Of a DNA stretch of 64,000 nt, positions 44,320-55,899 are shown piece after piece. The translations under genes were made by a program, and so were the position numbers. This DNA is from Buddleja alternifolia. Lineage: Eukaryota; Streptophyta; Magnoliopsida; Lamiales; Scrophulariaceae. The notes under the pieces were generated by a model that had not been told where the DNA came from, searched no databases, and worked only from the letters and a program-made list of their open reading frames with translations. Within the stretch, counting starts at the first letter, position 1, and the number at the start of each line of letters is the position of its first letter. The stretch covers positions 6,730,046 to 6,794,045 of the forward strand of contig CM033393.1 of NCBI GenBank assembly GCA_019426215.1, given 5' to 3'.

Positions 44320-45802
44320 TGATAAGTGCAATATTTATATATTTTATTACCTCTACCTTTAGCATTTTATTGTGATTATATGGCCATTGGAACTGATTTT
44401 ATCTCATTTTGTGATTTGGGCAAGAGTTGAAGTGCAAAATATCAATTTCAATCAAAATGACAGATTTGGCGATGTTTCGGAAATATTAATATATCTGGAG
44501 ATGCAGACATTAGTTTCTATTGAATTTTATCTAGTTGGAAAGCTAAGACAAAGGCCTATATTTCTTATGAAGAAGTCCAGACCCAGTTCGGAAGTTAAAG
44601 GGCTCGAAAGTGTTGAAGAATTTAATGAAGATTTCTGTTATGGACTGGACTGGAATGCGCAGCTTTGGTGAAAACTTCATAACTAGAATTATGTGTCTTG
44701 GATTCAGTCAAGGCCAGTTGGAAATTAAATCTAACACATAAAGCTACAAATGTCTAGAAGGAGTCAAAGTCAGATTCGATGAATTAGAGGTGACAAATCA
44801 GAATGTAAAGGGAAGAATATATTCTCCATGCTTTGATGTTAAAGAGAAGAATATATTCTCCATGCTTTGATGTTAAAGGGAAGAATATATTCTCCATGTC
44901 TTGATAAAGGAAGAGGGAATATATTCTCTCTATGATTATGTCATCTTTTCATTGCCTATATATATGTCTTGCAAGAGTTGAAGAAGAACAACAAAAACAA
45001 GAAGAAAACAAAGAGAAGAGAGTTAGAAAAATAGTATTTTCAAGTTTTATGCTTACAATTATGAGTAGCTAAGTTTTTATTTCGATTCAAGGGAGTTCAT
45101 TTTGATTCACATGTTGTGAGACACGGAGCTTCATCTATCTATCTACGGTTTGATTATCTTTTGTTTCTTATTCTTAATGTTCATGCTTGTTTAGATAATA
45201 ATCTAAGGTGCACATTAGTTGATTATCTATTACAATCTATTGCTAACAAATCTTCATAATCCGTAATTGTTATGTTTGATTTGTGCATGTAGCAATTAGG
45301 TTTTCATGATTAGGATCCCAATTTTTGTTGATAACCTAAGGGAAACATTAGAGTAAATTAAATAGTTGGCGCTTGCTTAAACTATTGTTTATCCTTAGTC
45401 GCTTCTAATTCGTTATGCTATTATTAACATGATTAGGATTGCTTAATACCGAGTCAGTTGATAATAAGAATTTAACCGGGTGCTGGGCTTTGGTTAATGA
45501 TATACGGAAGTTAATAGGGATATAAATAGCTGGTTATTTATGTTCTTGGCTAAGTAATCAAAGAATAGATAGTATTTTAGGTGTCTATGATCAACTTGAA
45601 TTGAAGAACGAACTATCCTTGAATCGATGCTTTACATTTATTGAACTTCCTATTTAATTCCTGTCATTATTAATTCATCAAACAAACCTCCCCATTGAAT
45701 ATTATTTTGATCAACCAATCTCTAGGGTTCGACCTGGACTTACGAGTACTACAAATTCTTGTGAGAACAGTAATTATATTTTAGTGCATTCGACACGTAC
45801 CA
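44320..45802 (+). repeat. Athila 1 3' LTR
   Basis: 1,483 bp, the same length as the 5' LTR. The palindrome array repeats at 44814-44927 with the same 34-bp period. Confidence 0.95.
44814..44927. promoter_or_regulatory. Palindrome array, Athila 1 3' LTR
   Basis: The same four palindromes and 34-bp period as in the 5' LTR, offset by 22,738 bases. Confidence 0.8.
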
Positions 45803-45983
45803 CTCTCCCACTAGCTTTATTGTATAGTCTTGCAAAGTCATGGTGAAAAAATTCATCTAGGTTCTCATTTGGACAAAGTGCTCTCCTACCCCCAAAGTAC
45901 CTAACCCTAGGGATCCATTCAATGACCCCACCAACCCACACATCAAAGTCAATATAATCCAATCCAAAATCATATTGTGCCAT
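45803..45983 (-). pseudogene. MULE transposase N-terminal segment
   Basis: Starting at the ATG at 45983 (MAQYDFGLDYIDFDVWVGG), this encodes the PB1-like N-terminal domain of plant MULE transposases, including VRYFGGRRALCPNENLDEFF and LYNKASGR. It stops at the Athila 1 insertion. With one TSD copy removed, the frame runs on without a break into the peptide starting ALNVKVYYCLPGETLD at about 21577, which is the usual next segment of this domain. Confidence 0.85.
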
Positions 45984-46689
45984 GTCTACAAATAAATACT
46001 ATAAATACACACAAACAACTTGCAGTCATTACACAACAAAAAAAGGGGTGAGGACCAAATCTGTACGACAAACTACTTTTTTAACATATCATACTTTAAT
46101 GAACAAAAAATAATTTAATGAGATGGGACCAATAACTTTTTAGGTTTTGTTTAATACATAACTTGTCAAGATTAAGACATATTTTAATTTTATTCACACA
46201 AACCCACAATAATATCACCCCACCCACACAACAACAACAACTTAATAAAGATAACAACTATAACCCCACACTACCCCACACAACAGTAGCAAAACTCACC
46301 ATTATGTTGCTACAAGCCAAAAACTGGGTCTAAAACCCCTAATTTCACCCCTTCCTAGTGAGATTCCTGATAAAAGTTCATGAAAGAAAACAACATTCAT
46401 TAAAAAATGACCAAGGGGACCAAAATCATATGAACAAAATCATTCTCACTCACTGGTAATATAGTAATCACTAAATTTTTTGTTGTTAGTAGTATATTTG
46501 GTTTGATTTTTATGCCAAATTGAAAACTCTAGATAGATCCCCAATTTTTTGCCTGTTCTCTTTTCGATCTCCAATTTTTGGAGAATAAAACTGAAAGCGT
46601 ATAGTATTAAGTATCGAGGGTATAATAGGAAATTCATTAAAAAATTTAACTCCGTTAAATGTTCTTGATGGCAAAGGCACGTGTGCATA
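45984..46689 (-). other. MULE 5' flank of the transposase
   Basis: AT-rich sequence upstream of the transposase start; presumably promoter. No convincing frame or TATA assignment. Confidence 0.4.
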
Positions 46690-46787
46690 GTTTATTGGTT
46701 ACACGAGGGTTTTTTTGGCTATTTCGTTAACACAGAGTTTTTTTAACATTTTAAAAATAACACAGGTTTTGTTTTTGCAATTAGCCC
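46690..46787. repeat. MULE terminal inverted repeat, right
   Basis: Reverse complement of the left terminal repeat at 15984-16080, ending GCAATTAGCCC. Confidence 0.85.
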
Positions 46788-47077
46788 CTTTTTTTATTAG
46801 TTGGGAATATTGTGATATATTATCCAACATGTTTGGGTGCCTTTAGTTAAATTATTGATATTTAGTTGGATAAGTTTATTTTTTTTATCCATATTTGCAT
46901 TTCCAAATTGGTAGAAAATGTGTTTCATTCTGTACATCGATTAAATGAGAAAAAGATGGCTACGTTATTTAATTCTTACTCTTTTAGTCAATTTGTGCTC
47001 CTTATTATTAAAACCAAGTACATCTGAAAAAATGGGATTTTGTCTAAGTTTGCTCATGACACATTGGCTTTATAACT

Positions 47078-47989
47078 ATGTCTGATCAAAGTTCTGAGCA
47101 ACCGCCGTCGGCCGGCCTGGATAGAGACATCAAGAAATTTAAAAGGGGATATGTAGGAGAATCAAAGGAATATCACCCTCAAGAGAATGAGACTAGGCCC
47201 GAAACAAACAAGGATGAACATGGGGAAACACGCTAATGTACTAATGCATAGCAAACTAAGAAATTACGAGAATTATGGAATCAAAAACTGACATCACGAA
47301 CTTTCTACGTGGGAGAAGTAGAAAAAGATGATAATGACACCGAGATATAGGTGAAGAAGGATACACCAATATAAGATCAAGGTGAACATAAGGACGATCC
47401 ACTATGTTCATATGTGCATCTCACAAAGGAACATCTTAAAAAATGATACTCACCTTTTCGAATAGCCCTCATTGTGAAGATTTTGGGAAGATAAGTGGGT
47501 TACACTCTTCTTTAACAAAATATACACATAATATGGCAACTCCCATATGAATCCAGTAGACTTTGAAAATGGGTACTATATGGTGCAATTCTAAAACAAA
47601 GAGGACCATGATTGTGTTCTACATGGATATCCGTGGATCATCAAGGGACACCACTTAACTGTGCGCAACTGGACACTAGCTCTCAAAGCAGACAAAGAAA
47701 CTATCACATCCACACTCACATGGATCCGTTTCCCTGACTTACTAATAGAGTTCTATAATTAAGAGGTTTTGGGAGAGATGGTGGCGAAGATTGGGCGGGT
47801 GGTCAAAATTGATAAACATACAGAAGAATCTCTTCGAGCGAAATTTGCATGGGTGTGTGTGGAAATAAACTTAGAGAAACCCCTGATACCGATGGTCAAC
47901 ATTAGCAAATCTTGTCACGTGTTGTTCTACGAAGGACTACACTTGATATGCTTCGATTGGGGCTCCTAAGGCCACTAAAAATTCACATG
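47078..47989 (+). pseudogene. LINE (L1-type) ORF1 fragment, 5' part
   Basis: It begins with a plausible ORF1 start (MSDQSSEQPPSAGLDRDIKK) and, after several stops and shifts, shows the DUF4283-type core of plant L1 ORF1 proteins: DHDCVLHGYPWIIKGHHLTV, then WTLALKAD, TLTWIRFPDLLIEFYN, KIGRVVKIDKHTEESL and FAWVCVEINLEKPLI. This is followed by a degraded zinc knuckle near GLHLICFDWGS. ORF1 of LINEs is an RNA-binding chaperone. Athila 2 is inserted at 47989, within or just after the knuckle, and the fragment continues at 60127. Confidence 0.8.
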
Positions 47990-49234
47990 TGATATATGTT
48001 ATTTTTACACAAGTTTGACCCCTTTTATCAACTTGATTTTGATTGTTTCTTTAATAATTTGATCACATATGATGCTTTGAACCCGGTTTGCTTTGACTTT
48101 TCAGATTGGGTTAACAGCCGGAGGAAAGAGCAAGAACCGAAGGTAAAATGAAACAATTTTTGAAATTTTTCAAGGCAACGCCGCGGCGTTCAACAAGCGA
48201 ACGCCGCGGCGTTCACAAGCAGTAGCCAACGCCGCGGCGTTCAACAAGCGAACGCCGCGGCGTTCGAGGCGGCAGTGTTGGCCTATAAATACCTCTTTTA
48301 GCCATTTTTTACCCTAACTCACCTTGGATATCAGCAACCACACGAAAATAGAGAGAGAGAGAGAGCTTAGAAGAGAAGATTAAAGGTCAAAACATGGAGA
48401 ATTCAACAAGGAATCCACATCTCTACAAGAATTAGGGAGTTTTTACATATTTGTTTCTTGAATTTGTTCAAATCTCCTATGACTTGTATGATTTATATTT
48501 GCACTTTTGACATGAATATGAGCTAAACTTGTTTGATTGAGGCCATGGATAGGCCATTTATGTTATTTTGATTGTTGATTTGTTGGTGTTTATTGGATTA
48601 ATTTTGGTTTTAGCTATGTATTCAATATTTGATCTCAATGCTACATTTGCTTGATCACCAAGTGTTTGATAAAATGCCTAGGTTAGAGATCGAGAGATAA
48701 TAACCTAGGGAAGATATAAACATTGAATACCCTATAGTTAAACCGACTAGAGATAGACTCGGTTTCTTTAGGTGGCTTTCCATTCACGTGGGGAATTCCT
48801 AGACCTTAAATGCATCCTCGTTAATCGGGTTTTCATATAGAGATATATAGGAAATCGTTACCAAGGGTAGGGTTGCTATGCCAAGAGATTGGGTAGTACG
48901 TACGTTAGGGAATTTCGCCTTAGCTAAATCAATCTAATAATCCAATAGAACCTAAATCACAATCTAAATGCATAATCGGTTGAACCATGTGCCTTGATCG
49001 CTTCTCTCTATTGTTTCCTCCCTTTATTTGGTGTGACGTTGCCTTAGTTTATTCTCTAGTATTTATTAATTAGTTAATCAACCTTTCTATCGACCGATTT
49101 AACTTAGAATTGAGTAATATAGTAGTCTTGGTACTTAGATTATAGTTGTCCCTGCGGATACGATAACCCCGGACTTAGAAATCCACTTTACTACTTACGC
49201 GACCTAGTTCTCTTGCTAGGATTTTGTCGTGTCA
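47990..49234 (+). repeat. Athila 2 5' LTR
   Basis: 1,245 bp from TGATATATG to GTGTCA. It carries four AACGCCGCGGCGTT palindromes followed by a TATA box (TATAAATA, 48284-48291). Confidence 0.95.
48177..48264. promoter_or_regulatory. AACGCCGCGGCGTT array upstream of TATA, Athila 2 5' LTR
   Basis: Four perfect copies of the 14-bp palindrome start at 48177, 48200, 48228 and 48251, with start-to-start distances of 23, 28 and 23 bp. The gaps are 9 bp (CAACAAGCG) and 14 bp (CACAAGCAGTAGCC). The TATA box begins 19 bp after the last copy. GC-rich sites in an AT-rich LTR at this location suggest binding sites or CG-methylation targets controlling the promoter (inference). Confidence 0.85.
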
Positions 49235-49240
49235 AGTTTT

Positions 49241-49258
49241 TGGCGCCGTTGCCGGGGA
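49241..49258 (+). other. Athila 2 primer-binding site
   Basis: TGGCGCCGTTGCCGGGGA, identical to Athila 1, six bases after the LTR. Confidence 0.85.
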
Positions 49259-49370
49259 CAACTATTTTTATCTAATATTGAGATTCCCTTATTCTTTCTG
49301 AGCTTAGATCATTTCTTTTATTTTTAATTTGTGTGTCTTTCTTTGTGCAAGGTTTGATCTCGGTTAGTGC

Positions 49371-50705
49371 ATGACCCGTACTAGTCGAGTGGGACTAGCG
49401 GAGTTGGACCCTGAAATTGAACGAACGTTTACTCGAAGGGTAAGACTACAAAGAGAGGCTCAACGTTATCAATCTACAATGGATCCAAATCTGAATCCTC
49501 CTCCTATTCACATAGATCCCGCTATCTTAGAAGAAGCGGTTCGTCGGGAGCTTGCAAATCTTCGCGTTCATCAAAACCAACCAGAGGCGCCTCCGCAACG
49601 CCCTTTGAGGGATTATATGATGCCAAACATCCAAGGAGCCGCAGGGCCAATCGTTCTACCACCGGTAGAGGCTAACACTTTTCAAATCCTGCCGGGGTAT
49701 ATCCAAATGATAGGAAACCAGGTTCAATTCTCCGGTTTACAACATGATGATCCACACGCTCATATAGCCACATTCTCGGAGATTATCCATACTTTCAAGA
49801 ACAATGGAGTCACCGACGACGCCATACGCTTACGGTTATTTCCATTCTCTCTCAAAGACAAGGCTAAACAGTGGTTCAACTCTTTGCCAACCGCCTCTAT
49901 CCGTACTTGGGAACAAATGGTGGATAAATTTTTGTCTAAGTATTTTCCACCGGGTAAGACGGCCGCAATGAAAAATGAAATCACCAGCTTTCGTCAATAT
50001 GAGGGGGAATCACTTTATGAGGCATGGGAGCGTTTTAAGGAACTTTTGAGGAAATGCCCACACCATGGGTTAGCCGTGCCCACACTTGTTCAAACTTTCT
50101 ATTTGGGTTTGGGACCGAATCTCCGTACAAATTTAGATGCCGCCGCGGGAGGTACTATCATGAACAAATCACCTGAGGAAGCTTGGGCATTAATTGAGCT
50201 CATGGCCGAGAACAACTATCAATGGCCAACCGAACGAATCACGTTGCCCAAGAAGCCCGCCGGATTGTATGAAATTGGGAATAGCTCCACAGTAGCTGTT
50301 CAATTGGAGGCCCTAAACAAAAGATTGGATTCCTTCGGACTCATGCAAGGTACGGTAAATCAAGTTAAATCCACTTGTGAAAATTGTGGAGGTGATCACA
50401 CAAACTTTGAGTGCTTACAAGGAGATGTGTGTGGGACATCTAACTCGGTTGAAAGTGCTAACTTCATGGGAAATGCAAGTCGTCAACAGAATAATCCCTA
50501 CTCGAATTCTTTTAATCCGGGATGGAGGAATCATCCCAATTTCTCATGGAGCCAAAATTCGAATATGGCGAAACCACCACCACCAGGTTTTCAGCAAAAC
50601 CAAGGAGGTTTCCAACAACCTCCATTTCAAAGGCAAGGGGGGCTCCAACAACCACAACAAAGCGAGAAAAAAATAATATGGAAGATGTGTGGCAAAAGTT
50701 CATGA
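49371..50705 (+). CDS. gag: Athila 2 Gag, 444 residues
   Basis: An intact frame from the first ATG after the leader. It carries the retrotransposon Gag core near residues 120-260: [60 protein letters not shown] and [19 protein letters not shown]. It is related to Athila 1 Gag, which has the same motifs. A partial Cys/His motif, [13 protein letters not shown], lies near 340, then a Gln/Pro-rich tail. The frame leaves the expected path at an A7 run (50667-50673) and ends at 50705. The homologous region of Athila 1 reads straight through, so Gag is probably normally joined to Pol. Confidence 0.92.
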   Translation: MTRTSRVGLAELDPEIERTFTRRVRLQREAQRYQSTMDPNLNPPPIHIDPAILEEAVRRELANLRVHQNQPEAPPQRPLRDYMMPNIQGAAGPIVLPPVEANTFQILPGYIQMIGNQVQFSGLQHDDPHAHIATFSEIIHTFKNNGVTDDAIRLRLFPFSLKDKAKQWFNSLPTASIRTWEQMVDKFLSKYFPPGKTAAMKNEITSFRQYEGESLYEAWERFKELLRKCPHHGLAVPTLVQTFYLGLGPNLRTNLDAAAGGTIMNKSPEEAWALIELMAENNYQWPTERITLPKKPAGLYEIGNSSTVAVQLEALNKRLDSFGLMQGTVNQVKSTCENCGGDHTNFECLQGDVCGTSNSVESANFMGNASRQQNNPYSNSFNPGWRNHPNFSWSQNSNMAKPPPPGFQQNQGGFQQPPFQRQGGLQQPQQSEKKIIWKMCGKSS

Positions 50706-53700
50706 TGGAGGCAACACAAAAGTTTCAATATCAAGAAATGATGTCCAAGAAACAAGAAGCAAGCTTAAAAAATCAAGAAATTGCACTAAAAAACTTAGAA
50801 ACTCAAATTGGGCAAATTGCCAACATGCTTTCCGGACGAACCCAAGGCACGTTACCAAGTGATACCGAGAAAAATCCAAAGGAACAAGTTCAAGCAGTTT
50901 CACTTCGTAGCGGAAAGAACCTCGTTGATCCAAAATTGGGAGAGAAAATGGATGATACACCAGAACATTTGGATAAAACTAAGGCAACATCCAACTCCGG
51001 AAAGAACACCGAGACCTCATCCCCTGTTTCGGGACATTCCTCTACCGAACCCTCCGTGCCCAAACCAAGACCTCCATTTCCACTTGCATTACAAAAAGGA
51101 AAGTTAGATAAGCAATTTGCCAAGTTTCTTGATATATTTAAACAATTGCGTATTAACATTCCTCTTGTAGATGCTTTGTTGCAAATGCCGAGTTACGCTA
51201 AATATCTCAAGGATATCCTTTCTAACAAGAGAAAGTTGGAGGAACATGAAACTGTAGCCCTTACTGCAGAATGCTCGGCTATATTGCAAAACCGGATACC
51301 TCAAAAGCTTAAGGATCCCGGAAGCTTTACAATTCCTTGCACTATCGGTTCTATTTCTTTTTCTAAAGTTTTGTGTGATTCTGGTGCCAGTATTAATTTG
51401 TTGCCTTTGTCACTTTTCAGGAAATTAGGACTTGGCGAGCCCAAGCCTACCACTATTTCATTGCAACTCGCTGATAGGTCCATCAAGTACCCACGAGGAA
51501 TAGTGGAAGATGTTTTAGTGAAAGTCGAAAAATTCATATTCCCGGTGGACTTTGTAGTTCTAGATATGGAGGAGGATGTCGAGCTACCACTCATTCTTGG
51601 TCGACCATTCCTCGCCACCGGACGAGCATTAATTGATATTGCCAATGGTCAATTAACTCTTAGAGTGGGAGATGAGCAAGTGACAATAAATGTGTATCAT
51701 GCTATGCGAACACCATCTAATGATTCTACTTGTTTCCACATTGATGCATTTGATACCTTAATTTCTGAACATTTTCAGGGAAATCAATACGAAGATCAAG
51801 TGGAGGCATGTCTTGTGAATCCCATGGATGAGACAATGGAAAACAATAACTTGAGGGACGCTGTTGCTTTTCTCGAGGCAAATCCACCTTACAAACGAAG
51901 TTTTCGACCTCGTTTCGAAGTTTTGGATAGACCCATCATTTCATTACCAAAGCCCTCAATTGAAGAACCGCCACCTCTTGAGCTTAAATCTCTTCCTTCT
52001 CTTCTCAAGTATGCTTACTTACAAGATTCAGAATTTTTACCTGTTATAATCTCTTCATCTTTGACAGACATTATGGAGGAGAAGCTGCTTACGGTGTTGA
52101 AAGCCCATAAAAAGGCTTTTGGATGGAAAATAGCTGATATTAAAGGGATTTGTCCAACGGTATGTATGCATAAGATCCTCATGGAGAATGAATATAAGCC
52201 CACCATTCAACCGCAAAGACGACTCAATCCAATGATGCAAGAAGTTGTTAAAAAAGAGGTAATTAAGCTACTCGATGCAGGTATTATCTATCCTATCTCC
52301 GATAGCAATTGGGTGAGTCCAACTCAAGTGGTCCCGAAGAAAGGAGGTATGACTGTTATTACCAATGCTAACAATGAATTAATTCCCACACGAACAGTTA
52401 CCGGGTGGCGAGTATGCATTGATTATCGAAAATTAAATGAGGCCACCCGGAAAGACCACTTTCCCCTTCCCTTCATTGATCAAATGCTTGAGAGGTTAGC
52501 CGGGCATGAATTTTATTGTTTCCTAGATGGCTACTCTGGCTATAATCAAATTGCCATCACACCTGAGGATCAAGAGAAAACCACTTTCACTTGTCCTTAT
52601 GGCACATTTGCTTATAGGCGGATGCCATTTGGCCTATGTAATGCCCCTGCCACCTTTCAACGATGTATGATGGCTATTTTTCATGACATGGTCGAGGATT
52701 CCCTAGAAATTTTTATGGATGATTTTTCAGTTTTTGGAACTTCTTTCGATACATATCTTAACCATTTAACACGTGTTCTAAAACGATGTGAAGAAACTAA
52801 TCTTGTATTAAATTGGGAAAAGTGTCATTTTATGGTTCAAGAAGGAATTGTGCTTGGCCACAAAATCTCTCACAAGGGGATTGAAGTGGATAAAGCTAAA
52901 GTTGAGGTCATTGAAAAGCTTTTCCCACCCTCTTCGGTGAAAGCCGTCAGGAGCTTTCTTGGTCATGCAGGATTTTACAGGCGTTTCATTTTAGACTTTT
53001 CGAAAATTGCTAAACCATTATCTAATTTTTTGGTAAAAGATACACCGTTTAACTTTGATGATAAGTGTTTGCAGGCTTTTCACACGCTCAAGGAAAAATT
53101 AATTTCAGCGCCCATCATGGCACCTCCAGATTGGAACCTCCCATTTGAGCTTATGTGTGATGCTAGTGATTCAGCGGTTGGAGCTGTACTCGGACAAAGG
53201 AAAGATAAGGTATTCTACACCATTTATTATGCGAGTCGAACTTTAAATGATGCTCAGTTAAATTATGCCACGACGGAAAAGGAATTGCTAGCTATAGTTT
53301 TTGCATTTGATAAGTTTCATTCATACCTTGTCTTGAACAAAGTCATTGTTTACACTGATCACTCTGCACTTAAGTATCTACTTGCAAAGAAGGATGCCAA
53401 ACCTCGCCTTATTAGATGGATTCTTCTTCTCCAAGAATTTGATCTAGAAATTAGGGATAAAAAGGGAGTTGAGAATGTGGTAGCTGACCATTTGTCTAGG
53501 ATAGAAGCTCCTGTCTCCGATTCAATCATTGAAAAACCAATTGGGGAAGAGTTTCCGGATGAACAATTGTATACGGTGATTCATGGTGCTTTCCCCTGGT
53601 ATGCTGATTTTGCAAATTATGTTGTCATGGGTGCACTTCCCCCTAATCTCACTTTTTATCAAAAGAAGAAATTTTTATCTGATGTCAAGCATTATTTTTG

Positions 53701-54883
53701 GGAAGAGCCATTTTTGTTTAAGAATTGTGCAGATGGCATTATCAGGCGTTGTGTCCCGGCGGAAGAAATGACATCTATTATGAGCCATTGCCATGATGGC
53801 AAGGTAGGTGGCCACTTTGGGCCTACTAAGACCGCCTCAAAAGTTCTCCAATCAGGTTTTTTCTGGCCCTCCCTATTTAAAGATGTGCATGCGTATGTAT
53901 CTTCTTGTGATCAATGCCAAAGAACAGGGAATATTTCGAGGAAACATGAAATGCCGTTAAACAACATACTAGAATGCGAACTTTTTGATGTTTGGGGCAT
54001 TGACTTTATGGGACCATTCCCTAGCTCATGCTCCAATAAATACATTCTAGTAGCGGTTGATTATGTGTCTAAATGGGTCGAAGCGGAGGCTTTACGTACG
54101 AATGATTCAAGGGTGGTAGTTAAATTTTTGAAAAAACACATTTTCACGCGATTCGGTACCCCTCGAGCCATTATAAGTGATGGTGGCACTCATTTTTGCA
54201 ACAAACAGTTTGATAATCTTTTGCAAAAATATGGTGTCACACATAAGATTTCCACACCGTACCACCCTCAAACGAGTGGTCAAGTTGAAGTGTCCAATCG
54301 GGAACTTAAACGCATCCTTGAGAAAACGGTAAATTCATCTCGAAAAGATTGGTCTCTTAAGTTAGATGATGCCCTGTGGGCATATCGAACTGCGTTTAAG
54401 ACACCTATTGGCATGTCACCTTACCGACTCGTTTTTGGGAAAGCTTGCCACCTACCCGTTGAGCTAGAGCATAGGGCATTTTGGGCAATTAAATTGCTTA
54501 ATTTTGATTTGCAAGATGTTGGCAAACACAGGTTGTTGCAATTGAACGAGCTGGATGAGTTCCGACAGGAGGCCTATGAAAACGCAAAAATCTACAAGGA
54601 ACGAACAAAACGCTGGCACGACAAGCGCATCACACCGAGGGAGTTTACCGAGGGAGAACAGGTCCTTTTATTCAATTCCCGCCTCCGACTTTTTCCCGGT
54701 AAACTACGCTCTAAATGGTCAGGACCTTTCACTGTCATGAAAGTTTACCCCTCCGGTGCGGTTGAAATTTCACACGAAACAAAGGGTTCTTTCATTGTTA
54801 ATGGCCACCGTTTGAAACACTATGAAGGAAATGGTTGTATGAGGGACCATGTGCACGTTACCCTCGTTGACCCACCACATTGA
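50522..54883 (+). CDS. pol: Athila 2 Pol polyprotein (protease, RT, RNase H, integrase)
   Basis: The frame is open for 1,453 codons. The first ~50 overlap gag in another frame and are probably not translated; meaningful sequence starts near 50672. It holds a coiled-coil/Gag-tail segment (residues 50-110), aspartic protease [11 protein letters not shown] with Asp near 286, and RT from about 610 with [20 protein letters not shown] and catalytic FMDDF near 731-735. RNase H starts at [15 protein letters not shown] near 877. The integrase HHCC region ([22 protein letters not shown]) is near 1090-1140, and the catalytic core has [21 protein letters not shown] and a Glu in [11 protein letters not shown]. 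The C-terminal part ends with an SH3-like fold region ([15 protein letters not shown]). All catalytic residues I looked for are present. Confidence 0.95.
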   Translation: MEESSQFLMEPKFEYGETTTTRFSAKPRRFPTTSISKARGAPTTTTKREKNNMEDVWQKFMMEATQKFQYQEMMSKKQEASLKNQEIALKNLETQIGQIANMLSGRTQGTLPSDTEKNPKEQVQAVSLRSGKNLVDPKLGEKMDDTPEHLDKTKATSNSGKNTETSSPVSGHSSTEPSVPKPRPPFPLALQKGKLDKQFAKFLDIFKQLRINIPLVDALLQMPSYAKYLKDILSNKRKLEEHETVALTAECSAILQNRIPQKLKDPGSFTIPCTIGSISFSKVLCDSGASINLLPLSLFRKLGLGEPKPTTISLQLADRSIKYPRGIVEDVLVKVEKFIFPVDFVVLDMEEDVELPLILGRPFLATGRALIDIANGQLTLRVGDEQVTINVYHAMRTPSNDSTCFHIDAFDTLISEHFQGNQYEDQVEACLVNPMDETMENNNLRDAVAFLEANPPYKRSFRPRFEVLDRPIISLPKPSIEEPPPLELKSLPSLLKYAYLQDSEFLPVIISSSLTDIMEEKLLTVLKAHKKAFGWKIADIKGICPTVCMHKILMENEYKPTIQPQRRLNPMMQEVVKKEVIKLLDAGIIYPISDSNWVSPTQVVPKKGGMTVITNANNELIPTRTVTGWRVCIDYRKLNEATRKDHFPLPFIDQMLERLAGHEFYCFLDGYSGYNQIAITPEDQEKTTFTCPYGTFAYRRMPFGLCNAPATFQRCMMAIFHDMVEDSLEIFMDDFSVFGTSFDTYLNHLTRVLKRCEETNLVLNWEKCHFMVQEGIVLGHKISHKGIEVDKAKVEVIEKLFPPSSVKAVRSFLGHAGFYRRFILDFSKIAKPLSNFLVKDTPFNFDDKCLQAFHTLKEKLISAPIMAPPDWNLPFELMCDASDSAVGAVLGQRKDKVFYTIYYASRTLNDAQLNYATTEKELLAIVFAFDKFHSYLVLNKVIVYTDHSALKYLLAKKDAKPRLIRWILLLQEFDLEIRDKKGVENVVADHLSRIEAPVSDSIIEKPIGEEFPDEQLYTVIHGAFPWYADFANYVVMGALPPNLTFYQKKKFLSDVKHYFWEEPFLFKNCADGIIRRCVPAEEMTSIMSHCHDGKVGGHFGPTKTASKVLQSGFFWPSLFKDVHAYVSSCDQCQRTGNISRKHEMPLNNILECELFDVWGIDFMGPFPSSCSNKYILVAVDYVSKWVEAEALRTNDSRVVVKFLKKHIFTRFGTPRAIISDGGTHFCNKQFDNLLQKYGVTHKISTPYHPQTSGQVEVSNRELKRILEKTVNSSRKDWSLKLDDALWAYRTAFKTPIGMSPYRLVFGKACHLPVELEHRAFWAIKLLNFDLQDVGKHRLLQLNELDEFRQEAYENAKIYKERTKRWHDKRITPREFTEGEQVLLFNSRLRLFPGKLRSKWSGPFTVMKVYPSGAVEISHETKGSFIVNGHRLKHYEGNGCMRDHVHVTLVDPPH
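50667..50673 (+). other. A7 run at the Gag/Pol frame change
   Basis: The Gag frame is GAG AAA AAA ATA. Re-reading one A (-1) gives GAG AAA AAA AAT AAT ATG, which enters the Pol frame exactly where the conserved sequence continues. This fits -1 slippage on a homopolymer, or a missing A in the sequence. Confidence 0.6.
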
Positions 54884-54893
54884 TTGCACCTAC

Positions 54894-54940
54894 GTCAAGC
54901 TAACGACTATAAACAAGCGCTTCTTGGGAGGCAACCCAAG
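54894..54940 (+). other. Conserved double hairpin after pol, Athila 2
   Basis: Ten nt after the pol stop: GTC-AAGCTAAC-GAC (54894-54907, short stem) and CTTGGG-AGGCAA-CCCAAG (54923-54940, perfect stem). The order, spacing and loop sequences match those of Athila 1. Confidence 0.75.
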
Positions 54941-55899
54941 TTTTTTTTTTTTTATTTATTTTCCTTTCATTTCACTTTGTCTTTTCTTCGTTTTGTTTCT
55001 GTTTAATATTTTTACGATGTGCTTTCATCGTGTTTGCAGGTTTTCCATTCATTCGCACAATTCGACGCAAGCAGCCCTTTCCTTTAAAAAAAATCGGGTT
55101 GACTCAACGCCGCGGCGTTCCAAACAAATAACGCCGCGGCGTTCGCTACTGCATCCCAACGCCGCGGCGTTCCAAACAAATAACGCCGCGGCGTTCGCTA
55201 CTGCATCCCAACGCCGCGGCGTTATAAATCGAACGCCGCAGCGTTCGATGCATATATGACCCAGTAGCTTTCCCCTTTCCCCATTTCCCTTACAACCCTA
55301 TTTTCATTTCAAAACCTAACTCTTCCCCCTCCTTACTAAAATCCAAATTCCTCCCACATCACTCAATCTCTCTCCAATTCATCTTGAATCTACACTTCCC
55401 AACCGATTTCTTACACTTCCCACCGATCAAAACTCAAAATTTCGGCCGAAAATCCACGTTCACGACTCCCCACCGCCGCCGCCGGAATTGTGCCGCCACC
55501 ACCGGACTTTACCTTGCATTTTCATCTTCTTTGGGCAAAGTAATAGCTTCATACATCACTTTGTGATAATTGTCTACCCATTTTGGATTAAGGTACATAT
55601 ATTCTTTGTGGTCAATTGTGGGGTGCAAGTTGATTTTAATTATTGGATTGTTGATGATATCGTGCATTTGGTTGGTAGTTGCGAGTCTCATTCGGGTCGA
55701 TTGAATTTTGTGGGTTTTCTTTTCTTGCTCGTTTTAACCATTCCATTCGTGAGCTTGTTGTGCTTGTTGAGTTGAGCAAAATTTGGTTGTGGGAGTGATT
55801 TGTTGAAGAAGTTTGGGGATACCGAGTTTGAAATCAGTCGTGTGGGTGACTAGAGCGTTCTATCTTGGATACGTGTTGCCTAGTGTTAGGGGGTTGAAA
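54941..55899 (+). other. Athila 2 spacer between pol and the third ORF
   Basis: Non-coding T-rich sequence, then the internal palindrome array (55106-55245), then a C-rich, leader-like stretch (55260-55500). It may contain a promoter or splice acceptor for the third ORF. TATAAAT occurs inside the array at 55223-55230. Confidence 0.6.
55106..55245. promoter_or_regulatory. Internal AACGCCGCGGCGTT array upstream of the third ORF
   Basis: Five perfect copies start at 55106, 55130, 55158, 55182 and 55210; a one-mismatch copy (AACGCCGCAGCGTT) starts at 55232. Distances alternate 24, 28, 24, 28, then 22 bp. The spacers (CCAAACAAAT and CGCTACTGCATCCC) differ from those in the LTR but have almost the same lengths, 10 and 14 bp. 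Confidence 0.85.

Larger units (their letters stand above)
21582..45802 (+). mobile_element. Athila-type Ty3/gypsy retrotransposon (Athila 1), 24.2 kb with insertion
   Basis: LTRs of 1,483 bp at each end and a perfect 5-bp TSD, CTCTC (21577-21581 and 45803-45807). The primer-binding site (TGGCGCCGTTGCCGGGGA, 23070-23087) and the polypurine tract (GTGTGGGGGAATT) are of the Athila/Tat kind. Gag, protease, RT, RNase H and integrase follow the gypsy order. Without the Sirevirus insertion it is about 9.9 kb. By eye the LTRs differ at about a dozen sites. It inserted in the coding sequence of the MULE transposase. Confidence 0.95.
15984..46787 (-). mobile_element. Mutator-like element (MULE) with nested insertions
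   Basis: Long terminal inverted repeats of nearly 100 bp bound the unit (15984-16080 and 46690-46787; both begin GGGCTAATTGCAAAAA in their own orientation and share TTAACGAAATAGCC and GTGTAACCAATAAACT). Inside are a minus-strand MuDR-type transposase and a plus-strand GRF zinc-finger gene. Removing the 24.2-kb Athila insertion leaves about 6.6 kb, an ordinary MULE size. The insertion site is T-rich on both sides (ACTTTTTT / CTTTTTTTA), so the expected 9-bp TSD could not be fixed. Confidence 0.88.

Noticed and set aside
48177..48264. CRISPR-like appearance of regularly spaced palindromic repeats
   Set aside because: Repeats are 14 bp with 9- and 14-bp gaps, lie in an LTR promoter of a plant retrotransposon, and the spacers are themselves repeated.
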